Below are positions 63,859-64,000 of a DNA stretch of 64,000 bases, piece after piece (the first letter of the stretch is position 1; each line of letters opens with the position of its first letter). The notes beneath the pieces are model-generated. The model was given only the letters and a program-made list of their open reading frames with translations. It was not told where the DNA came from and searched no databases. The stretch is from Thelephora terrestris (Eukaryota; Basidiomycota; Agaricomycetes; Thelephorales; Thelephoraceae). The stretch is taken from NCBI GenBank assembly GCA_015956445.1, contig WIUZ02000001.1:3968001-4032000 (forward strand), read 5' to 3'. A program made the translations under genes and the position numbers.

Positions 63859-64000
63859 CCTCCGACACATTACGCCGGTACGCCTTGTGGGAAGAAAGCT
63901 AATTCCTGTGAACTAACCACGAGCAGCTCACAGAGCCACTATCATGCCTTGGTTCAAACCAGCCCCGGGTGATACCACACTCTGACGAACTGCGTAAAGC

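Overview
The window is nuclear DNA of a filamentous basidiomycete, most likely an agaricomycete. The reasons are dense short introns (about 45-70 bases), conserved housekeeping genes (cytosolic ribosomal protein S18, alanyl-tRNA synthetase, mitochondrial L34), fungal NB-ARC/TPR NLR proteins, a Tnp2-type DNA transposon and a DUF6699-like protein. Genus cannot be told from the sequence. Coordinates are gene spans including introns; exon ends quoted were read by hand from GT/GC-AG boundaries and reading frame.

Layout. 1-2986: 3'-truncated membrane hybrid histidine kinase (minus). 2987-5305: no gene I can support. 5306-36277: an accessory region holding three related NLR genes on the minus strand (6486-9320, 29981-32869, 33362-36277), copies of the sequence that follows them, a broken FAD monooxygenase gene (9944-14687) split by a 3.3-kb insert with its own coiled-coil gene, and a nearly perfect 12.9-kb palindrome (15272-28186). 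The palindrome is two copies of a Tnp2 transposon facing each other around a 725-base foldback core. 36636-63858: a conserved block: OM14-like outer-membrane protein, CLIP-170-like protein, mitochondrial L34, CLASP-like TOG protein, alanyl-tRNA synthetase, S18, a tandem pair of leucine-rich proteins, a methyltransferase, a DUF6699-like protein, a PP2C phosphatase and two single-pass membrane proteins.

How the parts relate. The three NLRs share NB-ARC and TPR parts but not N-termini: copies 1 and 3 share one N-terminal module, copy 2 has another, and copy 1 matches copy 3 before the middle of the protein and copy 2 after it. This mosaic is what recombination in a tandem array would give. The palindrome lies in the flank of NLR 2. 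CLIP-170-like and CLASP-like genes, whose products bind each other in animals, are neighbours here with only mitochondrial L34 between them.

Most notable: the palindromic Tnp2 transposon with its foldback core, the mosaic NLR cluster, two GC-AG introns in the alanyl-tRNA synthetase gene, and a TTAGGG pair just upstream of S18.
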